Shown here: in pieces, positions 31,560 to 45,500 of the stretch
Position numbering within the stretch: the stretch's first letter is position 1
How the letters are laid out: each line of letters opens with the position of its first letter
DNA from: Plumapathes pennacea
Taxonomy: Eukaryota; Cnidaria; Anthozoa; Antipatharia; Myriopathidae
Reading direction: 5' to 3'
Assembly: GCA_964036295.1 (NCBI GenBank)
Contig: OZ038468.1
Location: 3,282,501-3,346,500 of the forward strand
DNA length: 64,000 bases
Program-made: the position numbers and the translations under genes
The notes under the pieces: generated by a model
Told to the model about the DNA's origin: nothing
What the model saw: the letters and a program-made list of their open reading frames with translations, nothing else
Database searches by the model: none

Positions 31560-33560
31560 GTCAAAATTCCAACATTTTTCGACCATCTCGGAATCGCATG
31601 AAACTTTCAGGAAACGTTCCTGGGACTATGCCGACAGAGTTTGCATAGTTTTTGTAAACTTTTAGCCCGCGCGTAGTGAGAAATTGGACCAAATTAGAGC
31701 AAATATTGCACTAATTAATTCATCACACCTTTCGGGGAAACTGCTATATCTCGCCAACGGATGAAGATAGATAAAGCAAATGTATTGCAAAAGGTCTTCT
31801 TATAGTCCAAGGAAGGTTTCCTGAAAGTTTCAAGAGTTTTCAATTTTTGGCCAAAATCGGCAAAAAACCCTGTGCTATAGCCTTAGTATTTTGTCAAAAT
31901 TCCAACATTTTTCGACCACCTCGGAATCGCATGAAACTTTCAGGAAACGTTCCTGGGATTATGCCGACAGAGTTTGCATAGTTTTTGTAAACTTTTAACC
32001 CGCGCGTCGTGAGAAATTGGACCAAATTAGAGCAAATATTGCACTAATTAATTCATCACACCTTTCGGGGAAACTGCTATATCTCGCCAACGGATGAAGA
32101 TAGATAAAGCAAATGTATTGCAAAAAGTCTTCTTATAGTCCAAGAAAGGTTTCCTGAAAGTTTCAAGAGTTTTCAATTTTTGGCCAAAATCGGCAAAAAA
32201 CCCTGTGCTATAGCCTTAGTAATTTGTCAAAATTCCAACATTTTTCGACCACCTCGGAATTGCATGAAACTTTCAGGAAACGTTCCTGGGACTATGCCGA
32301 CAGAGTTTGCATAGTTTTTGTAAACTTTTAGCCCTCGCGTCGTGAGAAATTCGACCAAATTGGAGCAGATATTGCACTAATTAATTCATCACACCTTTCG
32401 GGGAAACTGCTATATCTCGCCAACGGATGAAGATAGATAAAGGAAATGTATTGCAAAAAGTCTTCTTATAGTCCAAGGAAGGTTTCCTGAAAGTTTCAAG
32501 AGTTTTCAATCTTTGGCCAAAATCGGCAAAAAACCCTGTGCTATAGCCTTAGTATTTTGTCAAAATTCCAACATTTTTCGACCATCTCGGAATCGCATGA
32601 AACTTTCAGGAAACGTTCCTGGGACTATGCCGACAGAGTTTGCATAGTTTTTGTGAACTTTTAGCCCTCGCGTTGTGAGAAATTGGACCAAATTAGAGCA
32701 AATATTGCACTAATTAATTCATCACACCTTTCGGGGAAACTGCTATATCTCGCCAACGGATGAAGATAGATAAAGCAAATGTATTGCAAAAGGTCTTCTT
32801 ATAGTCCAAGGAAGGTTTCCTGAAAGTTTCAAGAGTTTTCAATTTTTGGCCAAAATCGGCAAAAAACCCTGTGCTATAGCCTTAGTATTTTGTCAAAATT
32901 CCAACATTTTTCGACCACCTCGGAATCGCATGAAACTTTCAGGAAACGTTCCTGGGATTATGCCGACAGAGTTTGCATAGTTTTTGTAAACTTTTAACCC
33001 GCGCGTCGTGAGAAATTGGACCAAATTAGAGCAAATATTGCACTAATTAATTCATCACACCTTTCGGGGAAACTGCTATATCTCGCCAACGGATGAAGAT
33101 AGATAAAGCAAATGTATTGCAAAAAGTCTTCTTATAGTCCAAGAAAGGTTTCCTGAAAGTTTCAAGAGTTTTCAATTTTTGGCCAAAATCGGCAAAAAAC
33201 CCTGTGCTATAGCCTTAGTAATTTGTCAAAATTCCAACATTTTTCGACCACCTCGGAATTGCATGAAACTTTCAGGAAACGTTCCTGGGACTATGCCGAC
33301 AGAGTTTGCATAGTTTTTGTAAACTTTTAGCCCTCGCGTCGTGAGAAATTCGACCAAATTGGAGCAGATATTGCACTAATTAATTCATCACACCTTTCGG
33401 GGAAACTGCTATATCTCGCCAACGGATGAAGATAGATAAAGCAAATGTATTGCAAAAAGTCTTCTTATAGTCCAAGGAAGGTTTCCTGAAAGTTTCAAGA
33501 GTTTTCAATCTTTGGCCAAAATCGGCAAAAAACCCTGTGCTATAGCCTTAGTATTTTGTC
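31560..33560 (+). repeat. Three-unit higher-order repeat (999 bp)
   Basis: Rare variants repeat at an offset of 999: GGGATTATGCC with TTTTAACCCGCGCG (about 31,955 and 32,954), CCAAGAAAGGTTTCC, AGTAATTTGTC, GAAATTCGACCAAATTGGAG and TTTTTGTGAAC. Confidence 0.85.
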
Positions 33561-35219
33561 AAAATTCCAACATTTTTCGACCATCTCGGAATCGCATGAA
33601 ACTTTCAGGAAACGTTCCTGGGACTATGCCGACAGAGTTTGCATAGTTTTTGTGAACTTTTAGCCCTCGCGTTGTGAGAAATTGGACCAAATTAGAGCAA
33701 ATCTTGCACTAATTAACTCATCACACCTTTCGGGGAAACTGCTATATCTCGCCAACGGATGAAGATAGATAAAGCAAATGTATTGCAAAAAGTCTTCTTA
33801 TAGTCCAAGGAAGGTTTCCTGAAAGTTTCAAGAGTTTTCAATCTTTGGCCAAAATCGGCAAAAAACCCTGTGCTATAGCCTTAGTATTTTGTCAAAATTC
33901 CAACATTTTTCGACCATCTCGGAATCGCATGAAACTTTCAGGAAACGTTCCTGGGACTATGCCGACAGAGTTTGCATAGTTTTTGTAAACTTTTAGCCCT
34001 CGCGTCCTGAGAAATTGGACCAAATTAGAGCAAATATTGCACTAATTAATTCATCACACCTTTCGGGGAAACTGCTATATCTCGCCAACGGATGAAGATA
34101 GATAAAGCAAATGTATTGCAAAAAGTCTTTTAATAGTCCAAGGAAGGTTTCCTGAAAGTTTCAAGAGTTTTCAATTTTTGGCCAAAATCGGCAAAAAACC
34201 CTGTGCTATAGCCTTAGTATTTTGTCAAAATTCCAACATTTTTCGACCACCTCGGAATTCAAGAAACTTTCAGGAAAAGTTCCTGGGACTATGCCGACAG
34301 AGTTTGCATAGTTTTTGTAAACTTTTAGCCCGCGCGTCGTGAGAAATTGGACCAAATTAGAGCAAATATTGCACTAATTAATTCATCACACCTTTCGGGG
34401 AAACTGCTATATCTCGCCAACGGATGAAGATAGATAAAGCAAATGTATTGCAAAAAGTCTTCTTATAGTCCAAGGAAGGTTTCCTGAAAGTTTCAAGAGT
34501 TTTCAATTTTTGGCCAAAATCGGCAAAAAACCCTGTGCTATAGCCTTAGTATTTTGTCAAAATTCCAACATTTTTCGACCATCTCGGAATCGCATGAAAC
34601 TTTCAGGAAACGTTCCTGGGACTATGCCGACAGAGTTTGCATAGTTTTTGTAAACTTTTAGCCCGCGCGTAGTGAGAAATTGGACCAAATTAGAGCAAAT
34701 ATTGCACTAATTAAGTCATCACACCTTTCGAGAAAACTGCTATATCTCGCCAACGGATGAAGATAGATAAAGCAAATGTATTGCAAAAAGACTTCTTATA
34801 GTCCAAGGAAGGTTTCCTGAAAGTTTCAAGAGTTTTCAATTTTTGGCCAAAATCGGTAAAAAAACCTGTGCTATAGCCTTAGTATTTTGTCAAAATTCCA
34901 ACATTTTTCGACCACCTCGGAATTGCATGAAACTTTCAGGAAACGTTCCTGGGACTATACCGACAGAGTTTGCATAGTTTTTGTAAACTTTTAGCCCTCG
35001 CGTCGTGAGAAATTGGACCAAATTAGAGCAAATATTGCACTAATTAATTCATCACACCTTTCGGGGAAACTCCTATATCTCGCCAACGGATGAAGATAGA
35101 TAAAGCAAATGTATTGCAAAAAGTCTTCTTATAGTCCAAGGAAGGTTTCCTGAAAGTTTCAAGAATTTTCAATCTTTGGCCAAAATCGGCAAAAAACCCT
35201 GTGCTATAGCCTTAGTATT

Positions 35220-35552
35220 TTGTCAAAATTCCAACATTTTTCGACCATCTCGGAATCGCATGAAACTTTCAGGAAACGTTCCTGGGACTATGCCGACAGA
35301 GTTTGCATAGTTTTTGTAAACTTTCAGCCCTCGCGTTGTGAGAAATTGGACCAAATTAGAGCAAATATTGCACTAATTAATTCATCACACCTTTCGGGGA
35401 AACTGCTATATCTCGCCAACGGATGAAGATAGATAAAGCAAATGTATTGCAAAAAGTCTTCTTATAGTCCAAGGAAGGTTTCCTGAAAGTTTCAAGAGTT
35501 TTCAATCTTTGGCCAAAATCGGCAAAAAACCCTGTGCTATAGCCTTAGTATT
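35220..35552 (+). repeat. Representative 333-bp unit with internal inverted arms
   Basis: In this unit the arm at 35,259-35,291 (GAAACTTTCAGGAAAC core) and the arm at 35,464-35,496 (GTTTCCTGAAAGTTTC core) are inverted copies, 30 of 33 positions pairing. They are 172 nt apart within the unit, and the second arm is 95 nt from the first arm of the next unit. The same layout is present in every core unit I inspected. Weaker inverted similarity extends to both sides, for example TTTGCATAG against CTATTGCAAA-like sequence, and CGCGTCGTGAGA against TCTCGCCAACGG. Confidence 0.85.
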
Positions 35553-36049
35553 TTGTCAAAATTCCAACATTTTTCGACCATCTCGGAATCGCATGAAACT
35601 TTCAGGAAACGTTCCTGGGACTATGCCGACAGAGTTTACATAGTTTTTGTAAACTTTTAGCCCGCGCGTAGTGAGAAATTGGACCAAATTAGAGCAAATA
35701 TTGCACTAATTAATTCATCACACCTTTCGGGAAAACTGCTATATCTCGCCAACGGATGAAGATAGATAAAGCAAATGTATTGCAAAAAGACTTCTTATAG
35801 TCCAAGGAAGGTTTCCTGAAAGTTTCAAGAGTTTTCAATTTTTGGCCAAAATCGGCAAAAAATCCTGTGCTATAGCCTTAGTATTTTGTCAGAATTCCAA
35901 CATTTTTCGACCACCTCGGAATTGCATGAAAGTTTCAGGAAACGTTCCTGGGTCTATGCCAACAGAGTTTGCATAGTTTTTGTAAACTTTTAGCCCTCGC
36001 GTCGTGAGAAATTGGACCAAATTAGAGCAAATATTGCACTAATTAATTC

Positions 36050-37800
36050 ATGACACGTTTCGGGGAAACTGCTATATCTCGCCAACGGATGAAGATAAAT
36101 AAAGCAAATGTATTGCAAAAAGTCTTCTTATAGTCCAAGGAAGGTTTCCTGAAAGTTTCAAGAGTTTTCAATCTTTGGCCAAAATCGGCAAAAAACCCTG
36201 TGCTATAGCCTTAGTATTTTGTCAAAATTCCAACATTTTTCGACCATCTCGGAATCGCATGAAACTTTCAGGAAACGTTCCTGGGACTATGCCGACAGAG
36301 TTTGCATAGTTTTTGTAAACTTTAAGCCCTCGCGTTGTGAGAAATTGGACAAAATTAGAGCAAATATTGCACTATTTAATTCATCACACCTTTCGGGGAA
36401 ACTGCTATATCTCGCCAACGGATGAAGATAGATAAAGCAAATGTATTGCAAAAAGTCTTCTTATAGTCCAAGGATGGTTTCCTGAAAGTTTCAAGAGTTT
36501 TCAATCTTTGGCCAAAATCGGCAAAAAAACCTGTGCTATAGCCTTAGTATTTTGTCAAAATTCCAACATTTTTCGACCACCTCGGAATTGCATGAAACTT
36601 TCAGGAAACGTTCCTGGGACTATGCCGACAGAGTTTGCATAGTTTTTGTGAACTTTTAGCCCTCGCGTCGTGAGAAATTGGACCAAATTAGAGCAAATAT
36701 TGCACTAATTAATTCATCACACCTTTCGGGGAAACTGCTATATCTCGCCAACGGATGAAGATAGATAAAGCAAATTTATTGCAAAAAGTCTTCTTATAGT
36801 CCAAGGAAGGTTTCCTGAAAGTTTCAAGAGTTTTCAATTTTTGGCCAAAATCGGCAAAAAACCCTCTGCTATAGCCTTAGTATTTTGTCAAAATTCCAAC
36901 ATTTTTCGACCACCTCGGAATTGCATGAAACTTTCAGGAAACGTTCCTGGGACTATGCCAACAGAGTTTGCATAGTTTTTGTGAACTTTTAGCCCTCGCG
37001 TCGTGAGAAATTGGACCAAATTAGAGCAAATATTGCACTAATTAATTCATCACACGTTTCGGGGAAACTGCTATATCTCGCCAACGGATGAAGATAAATA
37101 AAGCAAATGTATTGCAAAAAGTCTTCTTATAGTCCAAGGAAGGTTTCCTGAAAGTTTCAAGAGTTTTCAATCTTTGGCCAAAATCGGCAAAAAACCCTGT
37201 GCTATAGCCTTAGTATTTTGTCAAAATTCCAACATTTTTCGACCATCTCGGAATCGCATGAAACTTTCAGGAAACGTTCCTGGGACTATGCCGACAGAGT
37301 TTGCATAGTTTTTGTAAACTTTAAGCCCTCGCGTTGTGAGAAATTGGACAAAATTAGAGCAAATATTGCACTAATTAATTCATCACACCTTTCGGGGAAA
37401 CTGCTATATCTCGCCAACGGATGAAGATAGATAAAGCAAATGTATTGCAAAAAGTCTTCTTATAGTCCAAGGATGGTTTCCTGAAAGTTTTAAGAGTTTT
37501 CAATCTTTGGCCAAAATCGGCAAAAAAACCTGTGCTATAGCCTTAGTATTTTGTCAAAATTCCAACATTTTTCGACCACCTCGGAATTGCATGAAACTTT
37601 CAGGAAACGTTCCTGGGACTATGCCGACAGAGTTTGCATAGTTTTTGTGAACTTTTAGCCCTCGCGTCGTGAGAAATTGGACCAAATTAGAGCAAATATT
37701 GCACTAATTAATTCATCACACCTTTCGGGGAAACTGCTATATCTCGCCAACGGATGAAGATAGATAAAGCAAATTTATTGCAAAAAGTCTTCTTATAGTC
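36050..37800 (+). repeat. Three-unit higher-order repeat (999 bp), second site
   Basis: GATAAATAAAGC (about 36,095 and 37,094), CTTTAAGCCCTCGCGTTG with GGACAAAATTAG, CCAAGGATGGTTTCC and GCAAATTTATTGC recur in the same order at offset 999. Confidence 0.85.
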
Positions 37801-39239
37801 CAAGGAAGGTTTCCTGAAAGTTTCAAGAGTTTTCAATCTTTGGCCAAAATCGGCAAAAAACCCTGTGCTATAGCCTTAGTATTTTGTCAAAATTCCAACA
37901 TTTTTCGACCACCTCGGAATTGCATGAAACTTTCAGGAAACGTTCCTGGGACTATGCCGACAGAGTTTGCATAGTTTTTGTAAACTTTTAGCCCTCGCGT
38001 CGTGAGAAATTGGACCAAATTAGAGCAGATATTGCACTAATTAATTCATCACACCTTTCGGGGAAACTGCTATATCTCGCCAACGGATGAAGATAGATAA
38101 AGCAAATGTATTGCAAAAAGTCTTCTTATAGTCCAAGGAAGGTTTCCTGAAAGTTTCAAGAGTTTTCAATCTTTGGCCAAAATCGGCAAAAAACCCTGTG
38201 CTATAGCGTTAGTATTTTGTCAAAATTCCAACATTTTTCGACCATCTCGGAATCGCATGAAACTTTCAGGAAACGTTCCTGGGACTATGCCGACAGAGTT
38301 TACATAGTTTTTGTAAACTTTTAGCCCGTGCGTAGTGAGAAATTGGACCAAATTAGAGCAAATATTGCACTAATTAAGTCATCACACCTTTCGGGAAAAC
38401 TGCTATATCTCGCCAACGGATGAAGATAGATAAAGCAAATGTATTGCAAAAAGACTTCTTATAGTCCAAGGAAGATTTCCTGAAAGTTTCAAGAGTTTTC
38501 AATCTTTGGCCAAAATCGGCAAAAAACCCTGTTCTATAGCCTTAGTATTTTGTCAGAATTCCAACATTTTTCGACCACCTCGGAATTGCATGAAACTTTC
38601 AGGAAACGTTCCTGGGACTATGCCGACAGAGTTTGCATAGTTTTTGTGAACTTTTAGCCCTCGCGTCGTGAGAAATTTGACCAAATTAGAAAAAATATTG
38701 CACTAATTAATTCATCACACCTTTCGGGGAAACTGCTATATCTCGCCAACGGATGAAGATAGATAAAGCAAATGTATTGCAAAAAGTCTTCTTATAGTCC
38801 AAGGAAGGTTTCCTGAAAGTTTCAAGAGTTTTCAATCTTTGGCCAAAATCGGTAAAAAACCCTGTGCTATAGCTTTAGTATTTTGTCAAAATTCCAACAT
38901 TTTTCGACCATCTCGGAATCGCATGAAACTTTCAGGAAACGTTCCTGGGACTATGCCGACAGAGTTTGCATAGTTTTTGTAAACTTTCAGCCCTCGCGTT
39001 GTGAGAAATTGGACCAAATTAGAGCAAATATTGCACTAATTAATTCATCACACCTTTCGGGGAAACTGCTATATCTCGCCAACGGATGAAGATAGATAAA
39101 GCAAATGTATTGCAAAAAGTCTTCTTATAGTCCAAGGAAGGTTTCCTGAAAGTTTCAAGAGTTTTCAATTTTTGGCCAAAATCGGCAAAAAACCCTGTGC
39201 TATAGCCTTAGTATTTTGTCAAAATTCCAACATTTTTCG

Positions 39240-42200
39240 ACCACCTCGGAATTGCATGAAACTTTCAGGAAACGTTCCTGGGACTATGCCGACAGAGTTT
39301 GCATAGTTTTTGTAAACTTTTAGCCCTCGCGTCGTGAGAAATTGGACCAAATTAGAGCAAATATTGCACTAATTAATTCATCACACCTTTCGGGGAAACT
39401 GCTATATCTCGCCAACGGATGAAAATAGATAAAGCAAATGTATTGCAAAAAGTCTTCTTATAGTCCAAGGAAGGTTTCCTGAAAGTTTCAAGAGTTTTCA
39501 ATCTTTGGCCAAAATCGGCAAAAAACCCTGTGCTATAGCCTTAGTATTTTGTCAAAATTCCAACATTTTTCGACTATCTCGGAATCGCATGAAACTTTCA
39601 GGAAACGTTCCTGGGACTATGCCGACAGAGTTTGCATAGTTTTTGTAAACTTTTAGCCCTCGCGTCCTGAGAAATTGGACCAAATTAGAGCAAATATTGC
39701 ACTAATTAATTCATCACACCTTTCGGGGAAACTGCTATATCTCGCCAACGGATGAAGATAGATAAAGCAAATGTATTGCAAAAAGTCTTCTAATAGTCCA
39801 AGGAAGGTTTCCTGAAAGTTTCAAGAGTTTTCAATTTTTGGCCAAAATCGGCAAAAAACCCTGTGCTATAGCCTTAGTATTTTGTCAAAATTCCAACATT
39901 TTTCGACCACCTCGGAATTCATGAAACTTTCAGGAAACGTTCCTGGGACTATGCCGACAGAGTTTGCATAGTTTTTGTAAACTTTTAGCCCTCGCGTCGT
40001 GAGAAATTGGACCAAATTAGAGCAAATATTGCACTAATTAATTCATCACACCTTTCGGGGAAACTGCTATATCTCGCCAACGGATGAAGATAGATAAAGC
40101 AAATGTATTGCAAAAAGTCTTCTTATAGTCCAAGGAAGGTTTGCTGAAAGTTTCAACAGTTTTCAATCTTTGGCCAAAATCGGCAAAAAACCCTGTGCTA
40201 TAGCCTTAGTATTTTGTCAAAATTCCAACATTTTTCGACCATCTCGGAATCGCATGAAACTTTCAGGAAACGTTCCTGGGAGTATGCCGACAGAGTTTGC
40301 ATAGTTTTTGTAAACTTTTAGCCCGCGCGTAGTGAGAAATTGGACCAAATTAGAGCAAATGTTGCACTAATTAATTCATCACACCTTTCGGGAAAACTGC
40401 TATATCTCGCCAACGGATGAAGATAGATAAAGCAAATGTATTGCAAAAAGACTTCTTATAGTCCAAGGAAGGTTTCCTGAAAGTTTCAAGAGTTTTCTAT
40501 TTTTGGCCAAAATCGGCAAAAAACCCTGTGCTATAGCCTTAGTATTTTGTCAAAATTCGAACATTTTTCGACCACCTCGGAATTGCATGAAACTTTCAGG
40601 AAACGTTCCTGGGACTATGCCGACAGAGTTTGCATAGTTTTTGTAAACTTTTAGCCCTCGCGTCGTGAGAAATTGGACCAAATTAGAGCAAATGTTGCAC
40701 TAATTAAGTCATCACACCTTTCGGGAAAACTGCTATATCTCGCCAACGGATGAAGATAGATAAAGCAAATGTATTGCAAAAAGACTTCTTATAGTCCAAG
40801 GAAGGTTTCCTGAAAGTTTCAAGAGTTTTCTATTTTTGGCCAAAATCGGCAAAAAACCCTGTGCTATAGCCTTAGTATTTTGTCAAAATTCGAACATTTT
40901 TCGACCACCTCGGAATTGCATGAAACTTTCAGGAAACGTTCCTGGGACTATGCCGACAGAGTTTGCATAGTTTTTGTAAACTTTTAGCCCTCGCGTCGTG
41001 AGAAATTGGACCAAATTAGAGCAAATATTGCACTAATTAATTCATCACACCTTTCGGGGAAACTGCTATATCTCGCCAACGGATGAAAATAGATAAAGCA
41101 AATGTATTGCAAAAAGTCTTCTTATAGTCCAAGGAAGGTTTCCTGAAAGTTTCAAGAGTTTTCAATCTTTGGCCAAAATCGGCAAAAAACCCTGTGCTAT
41201 AGCCTTAGTATTTTGTCAAAATTCCAACATTTTTCGACTATCTCGGAATCGCATGAAACTTTCAGGAAACGTTCCTGGGACTATGCCGACAGAGTTTGCA
41301 TAGTTTTTGTAAACTTTTAGCCCTCGCGTCCTGAGAAATTGGACCAAATTAGAGCAAATATTGCACTAATTAATTCATCACACCTTTCGGGGAAACTGCT
41401 ATATCTCGCCAACGGATGAAGATAGATAAAGCAAATGTATTGCAAAAAGTCTTCTAATAGTCCAAGGAAGGTTTCCTGAAAGTTTCAAGAGTTTTCAATT
41501 TTTGGCCAAAATCGGCAAAAAACCCTGTGCTATAGCCTTAGTATTTTGTCAAAATTCCAACATTTTTCGACCACCTCGGAATTCATGAAACTTTCAGGAA
41601 ACGTTCCTGGGACTATGCCGACAGAGTTTGCATAGTTTTTGTAAACTTTTAGCCCTCGCGTCGTGAGAAATTGGACCAAATTAGAGCAAATATTGCACTA
41701 ATTAATTCATCACACCTTTCGGGGAAACTGCTATATCTCGCCAACGGATGAAGATAGATAAAGCAAATGTATTGCAAAAAGTCTTCTTATAGTCCAAGGA
41801 AGGTTTGCTGAAAGTTTCAACAGTTTTCAATCTTTGGCCAAAATCGGCAAAAAACCCTGTGCTATAGCCTTAGTATTTTGTCAAAATTCCAACATTTTTC
41901 GACCATCTCGGAATCGCATGAAACTTTCAGGAAACGTTCCTGGGAGTATGCCGACAGAGTTTGCATAGTTTTTGTAAACTTTTAGCCCGCGCGTAGTGAG
42001 AAATTGGACCAAATTAGAGCAAATGTTGCACTAATTAATTCATCACACCTTTCGGGAAAACTGCTATATCTCGCCAACGGATGAAGATAGATAAAGCAAA
42101 TGTATTGCAAAAAGACTTCTTATAGTCCAAGGAAGGTTTCCTGAAAGTTTCAAGAGTTTTCTATTTTTGGCCAAAATCGGCAAAAAACCCTGTGCTATAG

Positions 42201-42560
42201 CCTTAGTATTTTGTCAAAATTCGAACATTTTTCGACCACCTCGGAATTGCATGAAACTTTCAGGAAACGTTCCTGGGACTATGCCGACAGAGTTTGCATA
42301 GTTTTTGTAAACTTTTAGCCCTCGCGTCGTGAGAAATTGGACCAAATTAGAGCAAATGTTGCACTAATTAAGTCATCACACCTTTCGGGAAAACTGCTAT
42401 ATCTCGCCAACGGATGAAGATAGATAAAGCAAATGTATTGCAAAAAGACTTCTTATAGTCCAAGGAAGGTTTCCTGAAAGTTTCAAGAGTTTTCTATTTT
42501 TGGCCAAAATCGGCAAAAAACCCTGTGCTATAGCCTTAGTATTTTGTCAAAATTCGAACA
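39240..42560 (+). repeat. Five-unit higher-order repeat (1,664 bp), nearly identical copies
   Basis: Rare variants recur in the same order 1,664 bases apart: GATGAAAATAG (39,418 and 41,082 region), CGACTATCTCGG, GCGTCCTGAG, GGAATTCATGAAAC (one base short, which explains 1,664 in place of 1,665), GTTTGCTGAAAG with TTTCAACAG, GGGAGTATGCC, GCAAATGTTGC, TTTTCTATTTTTGG and AATTCGAACATT. I saw almost no differences between the two copies. Confidence 0.9.
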
Positions 42561-45500
42561 TTTTTCGACCACCTCGGAATTGCATGAAACTTTCAGGAAA
42601 CGTTCCTGGGACTATGCCGACAGAGTTTGCATAGTTTTTGTAAACTTTTAGCCCTCGCGTCGTGAGAAATTGGACCAAATTAGAGCAAATGTTGCACTAA
42701 TTAAGTCATCACACCTTTCGGGAAAACTGCTATATCTCGCCAACGGATGAAGATAGATAAAGCAAATGTATTGCAAAAAGACTTCTTATAGTCCAAGGAA
42801 GGTTTCCTGAAAGTTTCAAGAGTTTTCAATTTTTGGCCAAAATCGGCAAAAAACCCTGTGCTATAGCCTTAGTATTTTGTCAAAATTCCAACATTTTTCG
42901 ACCACCTCGGAATTGCATGAAACTTTCAGGAAACGTTCCTGGGACTATGCCGACAGAGTTTGCATAGTTTTTGTAAACTTTTAGCCCTCGCGTCGTGAGA
43001 AATTGGACCAAATTAGAGCAAATATTGCACTAATTAATTCATCACACCTTTCGGGGAAACTGCTATATCTCGCCAACGGATGAAGATAGATAAAGCAAAT
43101 GTATTGCAAAAAGTCTTCTTATAGTCCAAGGAAGGTTTCCTGAAAGTTTCAAGAGTTTTCAATCTTTGGCCAAAATCGGCAAAAAACCCTGTGCTATAGC
43201 CTTAGTATTTTGTCAAAATTCCAACATTTTTCGACCATCTCGGAATCGCATGAAACTTTCAGGAAACGTTCCTGGGACTATGCCGACAGAGTTTGCATAG
43301 TTTTTGTAAACTTTTAGCCCTCGCGTCGTGAGAAATTGGACCAAATTAGAGCAAATATTGCACTAATTAATTCATCACACCTTTCGGGGAAACTGCTATA
43401 TCTCGCCAACGGATGAAGATAGATAAAGCAAATGTATTGCAAAAAGTCTTCTTATAGTCCAAGGAAGGTTTCCTGAAAGTTTCAAGAGTTTTCAATCTTT
43501 GGCCAAAATCGGCAAAAAACCCTGTGCTATAGCGTTAGTATTTTGTCAAAATTCCAACATTTTTCGACCATCTCGGAATCGCATGAAACTTTCAGGAAAC
43601 GTTCCTGGGACTATGCCGACAGAGTTTGCATAGTTTTTGTAAACTTTTAGCCCGCGCGTAGTGAGAAATTGGACCAAATTAGAGCAAATGTTGCACTAAT
43701 TAAGTCATCACACCTTTCGGGAAAACTGCTATATCTCGCCAACGGATGAAGATAGATAAAGCAAATGTATTGCAAAAAGACTTCTTATAGTCCAAGGAAG
43801 GTTTCCTGAAAGTTTCAAGAGTTTTCAATTTTTGGCCAAAATCGGCAAAAAACCCTGTGCTATAGCCTTAGTATTTTGTCAAAATTCCAACATTTTTCGA
43901 CCACCTCGGAATTGCATGAAACTTTCAGGAAACGTTCCTGGGACTATGCCGACAGAGTTTGCATAATTTTTGTAAACTTTTAGCCCTCGCGTCGTGAGAA
44001 ATTGGACCAAATTAGAGCAAATGTTGCACTAATTAAGTCATCACACCTTTCGGGAAAACTGCTATATCTCGCCAACGGATGAAGATAGATAAAGCAAATG
44101 TATTGCAAAAAGTCTTCTTATAGTCCAAGGAAGATTTCCTGAAAGTTTCAAGAGTTTTCAATTTTTGGCCAAAATCGGCAAAAAACCCTGTGCTATAGCC
44201 TTAGTATTTTGTCAAAATTCCAACATTTTTCGACCACCTCGGAATCAAATGAAACTTTCAGGAAACGTTCCTGGGACTATGCCGACAGAGTTTGCATAGT
44301 TTTTGTAAACTTTTAGCCCTCGCGTCGTGAGAAATTGGACCAAATTAGAGCAAATATTGCACTAATTAATTCATCACACCTTTCGGGGAAACTGCTATAT
44401 CTCGCCAACGGATGAAGATAGATAAAGCAAATGTATTGCAAAAAGTCTTCTTATAGTCCAAGGAAGGTTTCCTGAAAGTTTCAACAGTTTTCAATCTTTG
44501 GCCAAAATCGGCAAAAAACCCTGTGCTATAGCCTTAGTATTTTGTCAAAATTCCAACATTTTTCGACCATCTCGGAATCGCATGAAACTTTCAGGAAACG
44601 TTCCTGGGACTATGCCGACAGAGTTTGCATAGTTTTTGTAAACTTTTAGCCCTCGCGTCGTGAGAAATTGGACCAAATTAGAGCAAATATTGCACTAATT
44701 AATTCATCACACCTTTCGGGGAAACTGCTATATCTCGCCAACGGATGAAGATAGATAAAGCAAATGTATTGCAAAAAGTCTTCTAATAGTCCAAGGAAGG
44801 TTTCCTGAAAGTTTCAAGAGTTTTCAATTTTTGGCCAAAATCGGCAAAAAACCCTGTGCTATAGCCTTAGTATTTTGTCAAAATTCCAACATTTTTCGAC
44901 CACCTCGGAATCAAATGAAAGTTTCAGGAAACGTTCCTGGGACTATGCCGACAGAGTTTGCATAGTTTTTGTAAACTTTTAGCCCTCGCGTCGTGAGAAA
45001 TTGGACCAAATTAGAGCAAATATTGCACTAATTAATTCATCACACCTTTCGGGGAAACTGCTATATCTCGCCAACGGATGAAGATAGATAAAGCAAATGT
45101 ATTGCAAAAAGTCTTCTTATAGTCCAAGGAAGCTTTCCTGAAAGTTTCAAGAGTTTTCAATCTTTGGCCAAAATCGGCAAAAAACCCTGCGCTATAGCCT
45201 TAGTATTTTGTCAAAATTCCAACAATTTTCGACCATCTCGGAATCGCATGAAACTTTCAGGAAACGTTCCTGGGACTATGCCGACAGAGTTTGCATAGTT
45301 TTTGTAAACTTTTAGCCCGCGCGTAGTGAGAAATTGGACCAAATTAGAGCAAATATTGCACTAATTAAGTCATCACATCTTTCGGGAAAACTGCTATATC
45401 TCGCCAACGGATGAAGATAGATAAAGCAAATGTATTGCAAAAAGACTTCTTATAGTCCAAGGAAGGTTTCCTGAAAGTTTCAAGAGTTTTCAATCTTTGG

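Noticed and set aside
35385-35410. CENP-B-box-like motif at TTTCGGGGAAACTG in each unit
   Set aside because: It matches TTCG and the central A but lacks the final CGGG, so the required core positions are not met.
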